From NCBI GenBank assembly GCA_022592435.1, contig JABYQS010000661.1:1-15843 (forward strand): a stretch of 15,843 nt of DNA, written 5' to 3'. The notes below the pieces were generated by a model. The model was not told the DNA's origin. It did no database searches and was given only the letters and a program-made list of their open reading frames with translations. Positions within the stretch are counted from its first letter, which is position 1. Every line of letters starts with the position of its first letter. The position numbers and the translations under genes are program-made. Of this stretch, positions 8,758 to 15,843 are shown in pieces. The stretch is from Cerioporus squamosus. Its lineage: Eukaryota > Basidiomycota > Agaricomycetes > Polyporales > Polyporaceae.

Positions 8758-9509
8758 TCATATCCTCTCCACTGCTGGACATGGATGTAGCAGAGGGGAA
8801 CAGCAGGAGTTGGACGCATGAGCGCCGAAGCCTAAGGCGAGAACGAGGGCCTGACCAGGACGTCCGCGCCTAGAGTTTGCGGGGTCGCTCTCGTAAACAA
8901 TGGAACCATGGCTGATCGCGGGCTCCTTCTCGGTGTCCGGGTCTGGCTCGACGGAGCTGTCGATGTCGCTCTCGTACACGACGAAGCCACGGCTGATCGC
9001 TCGCTCCAGATCTTCGGTATCCGGCTCTGGCTCGACGGAGCTTCTCCGTGCGTGGCTCTGGGACCTGATGCATGTGCACCGAAGTGCCGCGATGCGACAG
9101 AGACCGAAAGAGACGTACCTCGTTCCAAAAGGCCTCGACGGAGCTGTCGGAGGTGTTATCGAGAGCCACAAGACCTTGGATCGGCAGAAACTGCCGGGCT
9201 TCCTGGCTAGGCGGCTCAACAGTGTGACTGTCCGGATCTGCACCAGGCTGAGAATTGCTCTGGGTCTAAACACCATGAGCAAATTGATCACAGAGACATC
9301 GCCCCACAAGCATCTACCTTCTGACACGGCATTGATTGAAGACGAACCGGCGATCGTGATATGTTGGGATGAGACGATTCAAGTAGCATGCTATAGCTAA
9401 GATGAACCACTGATATCACATATCCGCGATGGCGGACGATTGTGAGGGTTCGTGAGTGTTCCATGATGCGGAGATGCCCATTGAGAGAAAGTACGGCCCA
9501 AATGCACAA
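8758..9509 (-). CDS. Gene F: acidic protein with an internal tandem duplication, three exons
   Basis: Exon 1 ends at 9318 (...MPCQK|GTAGAT). The intron 9266-9317 is 52 nt. Exon 2 (9265-9119) reads TQSNSQPGADPDSHTVEPPS, then QEARQFLPIQGLVALDN and SDSSVEAFWNE. The intron 9058-9118 starts GAG|GTACGT and ends CCCAG. Exon 3 (9057-8758) carries two copies of an acidic repeat, SSVEPEPDTEDLERAISRG and SSVEPDPDTEKEPAISHG, each followed by a FVVYESD or SIVYESD end. All joins are phase 0. The ORF is open upstream to an ATG at 9509. Other in-frame ATGs lie closer, so the length is about 170-212 aa. No family recognised. The minus strand is preferred over the overlapping plus ORF because splicing and repeats make sense only on this strand. 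Confidence 0.6.
8884..9047. repeat. Two tandem units of about 81 bp in gene F
   Basis: GTCGCTCTCGTA occurs at 8884 and again at 8965, and both units share GGCTGATCGC and the long run CTCTGGCTCGACGGAGCT (one copy with G for C at the third base). A degenerate partial third copy (CTCGACGGAGCTGTCG) lies at about 9135 in the neighbouring exon. Confidence 0.75.
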
Positions 9510-10114
9510 TAGGAGAGAGCGTGCCAGTAGAAAGTGAGTGGAAGAACTGCCGAACGGGGCAGGTTGAACATGAAACGTTGACGTAGGCGTGTCTTCACTG
9601 CTAGGCTACTTGCGGGTCAGCGATGACGTTGCAAAGGTGGCAACATTCTGAGTGGAACGCGCTCGAGCTCGTGTTCGAGATCGAAAGGCGGTACTGCATG
9701 CAGGACGGGTGACGGACTCGACTCCGTGGCGAGTGGCACAACTGTACGCGGGTGGCGGGCGTGAGACGAGGCGTGCGCGTATGGGAGCTGGAGAAAGCGC
9801 GAAGATGGAGAAGACACGATCGAGTTGCCAACGAGGGCAGGTGGAAGGCAGCTGACGATCCGGCGGAGCGGTTATGCAGTATGCAGGGCAAGAAAGGAAG
9901 CCGAGGTTAGCAAGTCGTCGATCGCGAGGCAGTGCAGACGTATAGGGCAAGTCGAACTGCGAGCCGCGGGGGTCGGTCCGAGGCGGGAGGCTGTGCAGCT
10001 TTGTCAGCGGCGGGCCCGGGGCGCGAGACGTGGCACTGCGCCCGACGCGCGCGCCCAATCTCCACGCTCTGCTCGTCGTGTCCGCCGCTATCCTGTCGCT
10101 GCCTCCCATCCGCT
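9510..10114. other. GC-rich stretch between genes F and G, no supported gene
   Basis: Long frames are open on both strands here (minus 10109-9606, plus from 9825), but they are Arg/Pro/Ser-rich, lack believable ATG starts or splice signals, and look like a by-product of high GC. The last part, before 10115, is CT-rich like a fungal 5' leader. Promoters of F (minus) and G (plus) would both fall here. Confidence 0.4.
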
Positions 10115-10398
10115 ATGGACAACCCAAGCCTCCACTTCCTCCTCGTCGGCATTGCAAGGCGTGCAGACGGGCGGCGGCGTGCAGCTGCTCGCTCCGGACG
10201 CATGCGGAGCACCGACCGCGCCCCCGCTTGCCCTCAGCCTACACACCGCTCTTAGCAGCACCCTGAGCGGAGAGCGGATCATCAGACCAGGTTCTCTCCG
10301 AGGTAAGTCGTGCTCCCATCTTCTACAGCGGACATCGGGGCTCATCTGCGCGCGTTCATTACCATGATCTAGCAGCAGATGTCCTTGTTCGGGTGTAG
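10115..10398 (+). CDS. Gene G: possible small protein with a well-spliced 3' end
   Basis: The firm part is an exon ending at 10302 that reads ASTSSSSALQGVQTGGGVQL, then ALSLHTALSSTLSGERII and RPGSLR. It ends at a perfect donor (GAG|GTAAGT). The intron 10303-10372 joins in phase to AADVLVRV and a TAG at 10396-10398. The best ATG (10115, MDNPSLHF...) is in another frame, and I found no intron that links it, so the true 5' end is unknown. The exon frame is open far upstream without ATG. No family recognised. Confidence 0.3.
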
Positions 10399-10478
10399 AA
10401 TTGAGCTTGCTGCAGCTGGTGAGACTCAACCAGGAGTTAGACGAAGGGTCTGTTAGCTTTGCAACGTCCGGCGTGCGT

Positions 10479-10549
10479 GTTAGAACTGCCATATATGTTA
10501 GTTCTAACGCGATCGGTTAGGCAAGTCCGGATCTACGTATCATATATAT
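10479..10549 (+). promoter_or_regulatory. Candidate promoter elements upstream of gene H
   Basis: A 9-bp inverted repeat, GTTAGAACT (10479-10487) and AGTTCTAAC (10500-10508), is separated by 12 nt. It is followed by a TATATAT run at 10543-10549, 133 bp before the ATG of gene H. The palindrome could bind a dimeric regulator or form the end signal of gene G. This is inferred from position only. Confidence 0.4.
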
Positions 10550-10681
10550 GGACCTGGACGTATACATCGGCCCCCGGCTTGCCACAGGGTTCGAAAGCCT
10601 CGCCCACTGCACCAACGTCTGACCGATCCGGCCTTCTGGACTGTTGCTCTACTATCGTCACCTTCGTCAACCGCGTAAGCC

Positions 10682-11556
10682 ATGGAATGCGTGTCCTGTG
10701 CGTGCGACCTCGGAGCGTCTATTCCGCCCATGCTCCTGACTTGCGGTGAGTTGTCGGGGCGATATTAACAATTCTACCCATCCTAACCCAACATGTACAG
10801 GGCACCTTTGCTGCGAGCCTTGTCTCGGTCCCGAGCAACTCATCCAGTGCACGAGTTGCAACCAAGTGGCGCTGCTAGCATCGCGCCTCTTTGTGAGTGT
10901 TGCGGACGACGCTGTCGCTAGTGGCATCCCTCCGAAGCATCCGCGGGCACCGTCGTCGGCCACGAGTCTAGCTCTGAAGACCTCCTAGGCGCTGATGAGT
11001 CAACCAGCGGCGTGCGTGGTCCAGCTGCGGAGGTAGGCCGCAAGTCACACATCATTGGAATCTGCTAACTCGGTTTCATGGGAACCAGGCTTGCTTGAGT
11101 ACCGCAATCCAAGAGATCCGTCGCTTCACCGAACAACATATGTCGCCGAAAATTGTCGGAGAACTTCGTCTCAGGAACCAAGCCGCCCGTCTTCGGGTCT
11201 CGGCCAAGATGTCCACGTACTTCGCGCTCCGGCAGCGGACGTTCAGATGCAGAACAGAACGGTGATCTTCTGAAGAGATAACTGAAGGACACCGCACGTT
11301 GAAGGAGGCCAAGCGACAGTTGTCACGCCAAAGCGCTGCCTTGAGCAGAAATCAACGTACACACAAGAAAGAAGTGGACGACTTGAACGCAGCTATAGCC
11401 GCGCTAGCCAGAGGGTGCAAAGGCGTTTGCGACATGTATGTCTCGTAACTTTTCGACGGTCTACTACGCTCACCAGCTCCCAGGAGCGAAGAGCCAATTT
11501 GGCCTCTCAGGATCCCTCGACCGCTAGGTCTCCAACTCATCGCTGTTACGTCTTGA
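10682..11556 (+). CDS. Gene H: RING-finger and coiled-coil protein (probable E3 ubiquitin ligase type)
   Basis: The ATG at 10682 opens exon 1 to 10745. The intron 10746-10800 is ideal (G|GTGAGT, CCTAACCC branch, GTACAG). The join builds a C3HC4 RING: C3, C6, C21, H23, C26, C29, C38, C41 (ECVSCACDL...LLTCGHLCCEPC...CTSCNQ), followed by LLASRLF. RING domains bind two zinc ions and recruit ubiquitin-conjugating enzymes. Next comes an acidic Ser-rich linker (VVGHESSSEDLLGADESTSG) ending at 11032. The intron 11033-11088 (GTAGGC, GCTAAC, ACCAG) leads to a long helical part (IQEIRRFTEQHMSPKIVGEL; KKEVDDLNAAIAALARG), probably coiled coil. The intron 11436-11483 precedes the last exon, which stops at TGA 11554-11556. 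Two defects appear: the frame changes near 10925 (only a 29-nt 'intron' would fix it) and an in-frame TGA lies at about 11269. It may be a decaying copy. Confidence 0.65.
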
Positions 11557-11683
11557 TACCACCACTCGCCTCTCCCCGGAGGCGCAACGAGCCAGCACCG
11601 TGATGCCATGGCTGCACCGATTCCGTGCGTGCGTGAGTCTCACACTGCAATCCCTTCTCCTTTGCTGATTGTCTAGCGCAGGT

Positions 11684-12149
11684 TCACTGCGGACTAGATA
11701 GCTGTACGTTGCTTGTAGCGTCCCTAGTGGTAGATTTCAACGCCACGGCATCAACAAGTGCCGCCTCGCGTGCGCATATCATGGTCATGGTCTGCGGGTC
11801 AAATGTGCACGAAGGAGTGAGAACAATGTGGTGCGGCAACTGTTCTGCATAGTTCTGTGAGCGCCGGCGGAAGTTTCGCGCACGATCCACTTACATCCGA
11901 ACGGTCGTCGTACCAGTAGTACGCACACCGCTGCACTGCGCGGAGGGCAGGGAGAAGCTCCGGATCCACCGAGCTCAGTCTCGGGCACTGAAGTTTGAAC
12001 CTGACTTTCTGTAGTAGGCCGTCAAGCTTTGTCTCCCCTAGTGCGGCAGACGATTGACGGGTCTATTGAAGAGAGAAGGACGACCCGACGTCAAGCTGTG
12101 ACTATTACCCTTGTTGATTATGTACCCGCCTCCAAGTACTGGTCGCCAT
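11684..12149 (-). CDS. Gene J: unrecognised protein of 120 aa, three exons
   Basis: Exons are 12149-12126 (MATSTWRR), 12062-11895 and 11854-11684. The middle exon reads TRQSSAALGETKLDGLLQKV, RFKLQCPRLSSVDPELLPAL then QRCAYYWYDDRSD, and ends at a perfect donor (GAT|GTAAGT). The 40-nt intron 11855-11894 has a GCTCACAG branch/acceptor. The last exon reads NYAEQLPHHIVLTPSCTFD, then TMTMICAREAALVDAVAL, and stops at TGA 11684-11686. The first intron (12063-12125, GTACAT...TTGAC...ATAG) removes a TAG. All joins are phase 0. The 40-nt intron is short even for a mushroom, though gene B may have one of equal length. No family recognised. It converges on gene H, with 127 bp between stops. Confidence 0.6.
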
Positions 12150-12274
12150 GCACCGTTCCCCCGGCGCATATGTCGTTTCGTTCACTAATTCGACCGTGCT
12201 GAAGAGGCCTCTAGTATGACACGAGCGCGAGCGCGATCACTGGAACCAGCCACCCCTTAGGTGCACATGCTTCC

Positions 12275-12630
12275 CTACCCATGACCTGGAGGGCCGGGAG
12301 GTGTCGGAGAAATAATGGGGCCATCGTAGCGCACCATGAACTTGGCGAGGCGGTTGTTGCCTCGTTGCATGTAGTCGCGCGGACGATGGAAGGTAGGAAG
12401 CATGACGAGGTCGCCGGCCTGGTAGGAAGGGTCGGCTGCGCGACTGTGGTTTGCGGATTGCATCTGAGCGACTTTACTTAGCTGCAAGGAGGTTGTCTTG
12501 CGCTTCGAGAACGTCGGTATCAATGGCAAAACGGTATAATGTCCGCGATTTTCCGACCTCGGTCATTGCGTCCGCTGCTCGACGCCGCGCTTTGAGGCTC
12601 CTGTCCGCCGCTCTGAAGGATGTCGATCAT
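12275..12630 (-). mobile_element. Ty3/gypsy retrotransposon remnant, integrase C-terminal part
   Basis: The minus-strand ORF from about 12475 to 12275 reads KVAQMQSANHSRAADPSYQA, GDLVML, then YMQRGNNRLAKFMVRYDGP. This is the pattern that follows the integrase core in fungal Ty3/gypsy polyproteins (coiled segment, Y-x-V/A-G-D-x-V-x-L, then K-F-M-x-R-Y-D-G-P). Upstream, another frame gives SRTLYRFAIDTDVLEAQDN then LLAAK and a TAA at 12474-12476, so a frameshift separates the two parts. There is no reverse transcriptase, RNase H, integrase core or LTR in the window. This is a dead 5'- and 3'-truncated fragment. Confidence 0.8.
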
Positions 12631-13104
12631 CCCTGGGCCGATGACCCTCAAACTTGGTAGACATATTCCCTATGCACCTCTGACACCAGGAAAATTATTC
12701 ACTAGTGCGCAGGTTGCCTATATTTCTTCACGTTCCGCATGTTCGTGGTAGGTCTTCTTCTTTCGGGCGCTTGTCGGCGCCTACTCTTCAGTCTGCCCGA
12801 TTTGGCACTCCTCCCCTTCACTCCGCCAACGTGACATGTATCGTCAAGCATGAACAACTTCGTACTGCACCCAGAGAATAATTTTCTAGACATTATGTGC
12901 CCTCTCTGAACAGATTTACTGATTTTAGGAGGGGGTCGGTATGCTGATGATCGACATTCTTCAAACGGCGGGCATGAAGCTTATAGTTGGCGGACACAAA
13001 GCCGCCGGACGCCGGACCCAATAGCTAAGTCCTCCGGGCATAGGGCCTGCCGGCGCCGAACTTTAATAATAGGACATATCGGACAGACCAAATAGCGATA
13101 TTAT
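12631..13104. other. Noncoding stretch, little identifiable
   Basis: There is one minus-strand ORF (12893-12702, 63 codons, ATG start) with a very basic second half (KSGRLKSRRRQAPERRRP). It has no splice signals or relatives I can name and could be chance or old retroelement sequence. Otherwise nothing. Confidence 0.3.
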
Positions 13105-13392
13105 TTGACAGATGCGCGATCCTACCGGACATCATACCCTCTTGCGTATCAATGCGTCGAATGGTGTCCGCCGCGGCTTGGGCTAGGCTTGTATTACTTA
13201 CCGAGGGGGGTGCAGGTGGGTGCCGTGAGAACTGTTGAGTTCGAAAATCTGGCGTGGGCCATCAGTCGGACTTTGAACCTCTCAGCGCTTACACGACCGA
13301 GGGAAGACATTCCATGGCCTCCTCGTCGTTCTTGCAAGACTTCTCGCTCTCAGAAACAGGGTGCGTGTTGCATTAGACCCCAGAGATTATAA
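13105..13392 (+). other. Open frame of 95 codons without ATG, possible exon or decayed coding sequence
   Basis: The frame from 13105 (TTG) to the TAA at 13390-13392 includes VGAVRTVEFENLAWAISRTL and NLSALTRPREDIPWPP, which looks protein-like. It has no ATG start, and I found no convincing introns. A second frame nearby reads HGLLVVLARLLALRNRVRV. It may be a relic. Confidence 0.2.
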
Positions 13393-13503
13393 TCAGATTT
13401 TTTGGAATGTGTAGCTGCGCCAGGGAATAATGGAGCGAAACGCAGACTCTCGTAAGCGTGAGTTTCCCACGGTACCCATCCGCACCCCCCTCGGTAAGTA
13501 ATA

Positions 13504-13541
13504 CCAGCCTCTATTATGAGGTACGAGTAACTAGAGGCTGG
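13504..13541. repeat. Perfect 10-bp inverted repeat
   Basis: CCAGCCTCTA (13504-13513) and TAGAGGCTGG (13532-13541) flank an 18-nt spacer. It is not followed by a T run and its role is unknown. Confidence 0.7.
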
Positions 13542-13625
13542 CACTGCGAGCCTAGGCTTGGGCTTCGCCTGGCCACATGCAGTTCTTAGTTTTTTATCCT
13601 GCCACTATAACTAATGCAAAAACGA

Positions 13626-13852
13626 GATTAGTTCACCCATTAAGGGGATCGTCTTAATGGGCCTTCAGCTTTAAATCCATCCCAGCGAGCCCAGTCCGAT
13701 GATCAACCGTTATTCTATGCTAATCTTCAACTAATCCGAGCGATTAGGCAGGATTAGTGCGCCTCAAGTCTCCCAAGTCAGCAAGCACACCGGCCCAAGT
13801 GCGCGTTAGTCGGCGGGATCAGTCCGTCGCGCTCATCCAGGGGATGATTAGT
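13626..13852 (+). promoter_or_regulatory. Cluster of GATTAG motifs and a TTAATGG palindrome upstream of the last gene
   Basis: GATTAG or CTAATC occurs at 13626, 13720, 13731, 13742, 13752 and 13846, six times in about 230 bp, where roughly 0.1 would be expected by chance at equal base frequencies. Two pairs form inverted arrangements (13731/13742, and ACTAATC 13730 with GATTAGT 13752). A 9-bp palindrome, CCCATTAAG (13636-13644) and CTTAATGGG (13653-13661), lies within. TAAT cores are typical of homeodomain sites. Binding by any factor is inference. The cluster ends 140 bp before the ATG at 13992. Confidence 0.5.
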
Positions 13853-13991
13853 GGAGATAAGGGTGACGGTAATCCCGCGATTACCGCCACTCACGCTCAA
13901 CCATCCGTACCTTCGCGCTCTCTTTCATCCCCTACGGGTTAAAGCGCTCTCGTCTATCGCAAGTATTCTCTATCCCCTCACGCGTTGTAAC

Positions 13992-15616
13992 ATGCCGTCT
14001 CTGCACCCCCAGGGAGACCACGATGGTCAGTTTTTGTTAAGGTTGCACGGTGATATAGCTGATTGCTTTGTAGCTCCGTTGGACTGGGCAGACGCACTCT
14101 CGGTAGCAGACATCGGCGATGACAAGTATGTTGTCAGCTCCCCAAACATGGCATACATACCTTCGCCACACGTCGGCATCGTAGAGATCTCAATGCGATC
14201 CGATTATCACTACGGCATACCAATCCTATCCAGTGGCCTCAAGTATTCACGGACAAGTGCGACTATCTTTGCGCAGTCCTTCGCCCTGTCCCTGCCGACC
14301 ATCCCTACGCCCCAATGGTGGACCCCCAAAGAGGATTCCGACTTTGACGTGCTCGAGGGATCTCTGTTTACGTGTCTTGGACTGTTCAAGCCGAATGCAA
14401 TCAGCGCACTGAGTGCGTTGGTAGATGACCTCTCGCAGGCAGTCTCGGCTTGTAGGAGCGAAGACCATCGTCTGCCCTGGCTGAACCTGGCCATGCGTCA
14501 GACACGGGATAGACTTAAGTACTTCCCGTGCACCTTTCGTGATGCAGCCTTGCAAGTGCGAGAGACTCAACGCTATTGGTTGTTGACGCGCGCATGTCTG
14601 GATTGGGTGGGGAAGCACGTCGACAACTTCTTAGGTTCTCCTCTGCCAGTCAACCCCGGACTCATGGGAGCTTTCAGCACCGACGGTGGTGTCGTTCAGA
14701 ACCTCCTCACTGCCGGCATCCCCGTTTGGTATATTCGCAGCGACGTCTCCATTCTACGTGACACCAGCGTACGAGCGATAGTCATCCCCACTCTTCCCGA
14801 CGACATCTACATGGACAGCGGGCCGGAAGGTGGACACGTCGTATATCGCGGGCTCGCAGGAGTCGCACACTTGTTGCAGACTATGCGCTCCGGGCATACA
14901 TACCTGGATGTCTCTCGCACACCACTGTTGGTCGTGGATAACATCGGCGGCTACCCTGCAGCTTGCTCGCAGAAGGACTACAAAGGTATCCTCGTCGGAG
15001 GACCGGTTCCTACTCGAGCGGCTGTTAGCTCGACGCCTGTCGTGAAGCCTCATGATAGTGAGGTCCGTATGAAGTTCAAGGCTTCTTCGGCGCACACTCC
15101 TTGTAGGTCATTCTGCGCTTTCCGACCTATCTCCGCTGACCATTACCAGATCCTCGTCCTCACGCTAGCCAAACACGCGGCATCAATAAGTTTGAGCGTT
15201 TCGAGCATCCATGGATGCCGAGCGAACTTCCAGCGTGGCAGGCAGCACTGTGCACGGTCGACTTGAGCCAGCCCGCTCGCCCGAACCCGGACATATGGGG
15301 CTACTGGATACCCGAGCCCGCCTTGCTCCTGCGCCCGAAGACCGCTGACCGGCGCGATCGCTACATCATGACGTGGCTCCGTCTCCGAACCGGATGGCTG
15401 TATCTTCTGCGCGTGCCCGACATTCCTGTCACATCCGTCCCAACCCAATGGTGGCGTGATGTCCTATATGGGGACACCGGGCGCACGCATCATGATCCCT
15501 CGACGCTGAACACCAAGCGTTGGGATGCTATCAAGAAGGTTTTCGGTACCATCTTCCAAAGCACGCATTTCGACGGCGCTCAGTCGAGCTCAGTCTGGTG
15601 GCAGGGCCATGCGTGA
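13992..15616 (+). CDS. Gene L: member of a multicopy uncharacterised Agaricomycete family
   Basis: The first ATG in the frame is at 13992, with A at -3. Exon 13992-15102 and exon 15150-15616 join across a 47-nt intron (T|GTAGGT, GCTGAC branch, TTACCAG), phase 1, giving 525 codons to the TGA at 15614. Recognisable family-like blocks in order are: DWADALSVADIGDDKYVVSS (residues about 28-47), RLKYFPCTFRDAALQVRETQ, PVNPGLMGAFSTDGG...LLTAGIPVWYIRSD, NKFERFEHPWMPSELPAW, DRRDRYIMTWLRLRTGWLYL and TQWWRDVLYGD. I recall many unannotated Agaricomycete proteins with this layout; their function is unknown to me, and no catalytic motif is evident. The protein is Trp- and Asp-rich, with no signal peptide or membrane segment. 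Family members usually continue past this stop, and coding-like sequence does follow here, so 15616 may be an artefactual or mutational end. Confidence 0.75.
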
Positions 15617-15843
15617 AGACAGTGGATCCGTGACTCTGTCCGGCAATCATCTGGGAGATGTTCGACCTCGGATTTCGATACGAACTTCTCGCTCTCGATC
15701 GCCTCTTCGTTCCATCCCGCAACATGACTCACGGAGAGAGCCGCGAAGACTCCTGAGCGGCATCTTCCCATCCCACCATCTCTACTTCGTCATAGATCTG
15801 CCTGCGGGAGGGGCTGGTCTCTGGGGGGTGTTCCTCACCTCGG
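15617..15843 (+). pseudogene. Frame-broken continuation of gene L, running off the window
   Basis: After the TGA, one frame reads AMREDSGSVTLSGNHL (from about 15608). The next frame reads AIIWEMFDLGFRYELLALDR then LFVPSR (15643-15717). The first frame then resumes with RRLLSGIFPSHHLYFVIDLP then AGGAGLWGVFLTS to the edge. The block W-E-x-F-D-L-x-F-R-Y-E-L-L-A-L-D is what I expect after the WWRD region in this family. The switches need at least two or three small indels, or unrecognised introns. One option is a donor GTGAAG at 15612 with an acceptor GGGAG at 15657. Either gene L is decaying at its 3' end or the sequence has errors. Confidence 0.5.

Noticed and set aside
8900..9400. Plus ORF of 166 codons and a second plus ORF of 100 codons
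   Set aside because: They mirror gene F on the minus strand, where exon phases and protein repeats agree; the plus frames are shadows.
9606..10109. Minus ORF of 167 codons and overlapping plus ORF from 9825
   Set aside because: Both are Arg/Pro/Ser-rich frames in GC-rich DNA with no credible ATG context or splice sites; they are probably products of composition.
11608..11852. Plus-strand small gene (ATG 11608, intron 11629-11681, about 63 aa)
   Set aside because: It splices in phase, but it lies opposite the last exon of gene J, which has better splice signals and continues convincingly into two further exons.
12275..13600. Full retrotransposon with LTRs around the gypsy fragment
   Set aside because: No direct long repeats, reverse transcriptase motif or integrase core found; only the integrase C-terminal segment remains.
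1..15843. CRISPR array, bacterial operon, tRNA or rRNA genes
   Set aside because: No regularly spaced identical repeats with unique spacers, no Shine-Dalgarno-led ORFs, no cloverleaf or rRNA-like sequence found on either strand by eye.

Overview
This is eukaryotic DNA, most likely from a mushroom-forming basidiomycete (Agaricomycetes). The evidence is the many short introns (about 40-60 nt) with GTRNGT donors, CTNAC-type branch sites and CAG/TAG acceptors, the small exons, the absence of Shine-Dalgarno sites or operons, an Agaricomycete-type Ty3/gypsy integrase remnant, and a 3' gene that I recognise as a multicopy uncharacterised Agaricomycete family. The sequence alone does not give a species. 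All gene models below come from reading exons by eye and checking that splice phases agree. None has transcript support, and most of the products match no family I can name.

Layout. 333-2255 (+): a low-complexity Q/S/P-rich gene carrying seven 60-bp tandem repeat units and a one-base frame break, followed by well-spliced 3' exons. 2336-3402: a 1,067-bp non-autonomous DNA transposon with hAT hallmarks (8-bp target duplication, 19-bp terminal inverted repeats, subterminal ACCCG clusters) and three internal hairpins. 3521-12149: a gene-dense stretch of small multi-intron genes in mostly alternating orientation: C (+, 3521-4229), D (-, 4408-5538), A (+, 5741-7575), B (-, 7679-8338), E (+, 8235-8601), F (-, 8758-9509), G (+, about 10115-10398), H (+, 10682-11556) and J (-, 11684-12149). 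D and A share a divergent promoter of about 200 bp. C/D, A/B, E/F and H/J meet tail to tail.

Only H has a recognisable domain: an N-terminal RING finger followed by an acidic linker and a coiled coil, probably a ubiquitin-ligase-like protein, with apparent lesions. 12275-12630 (-) is a broken Ty3/gypsy integrase C-terminus. 12631-13991 is mostly noncoding and ends in a cluster of GATTAG motifs and palindromes just upstream of the last gene. 13992-15616 (+), continuing with frame breaks to the window edge, is the family member of unknown function.

I see no pathway or gene cluster with a deducible joint function. The most notable items are the hairpin-bearing hAT-type element, the run of orphan-like multi-intron genes, the RING/coiled-coil gene and the GATTAG cluster.
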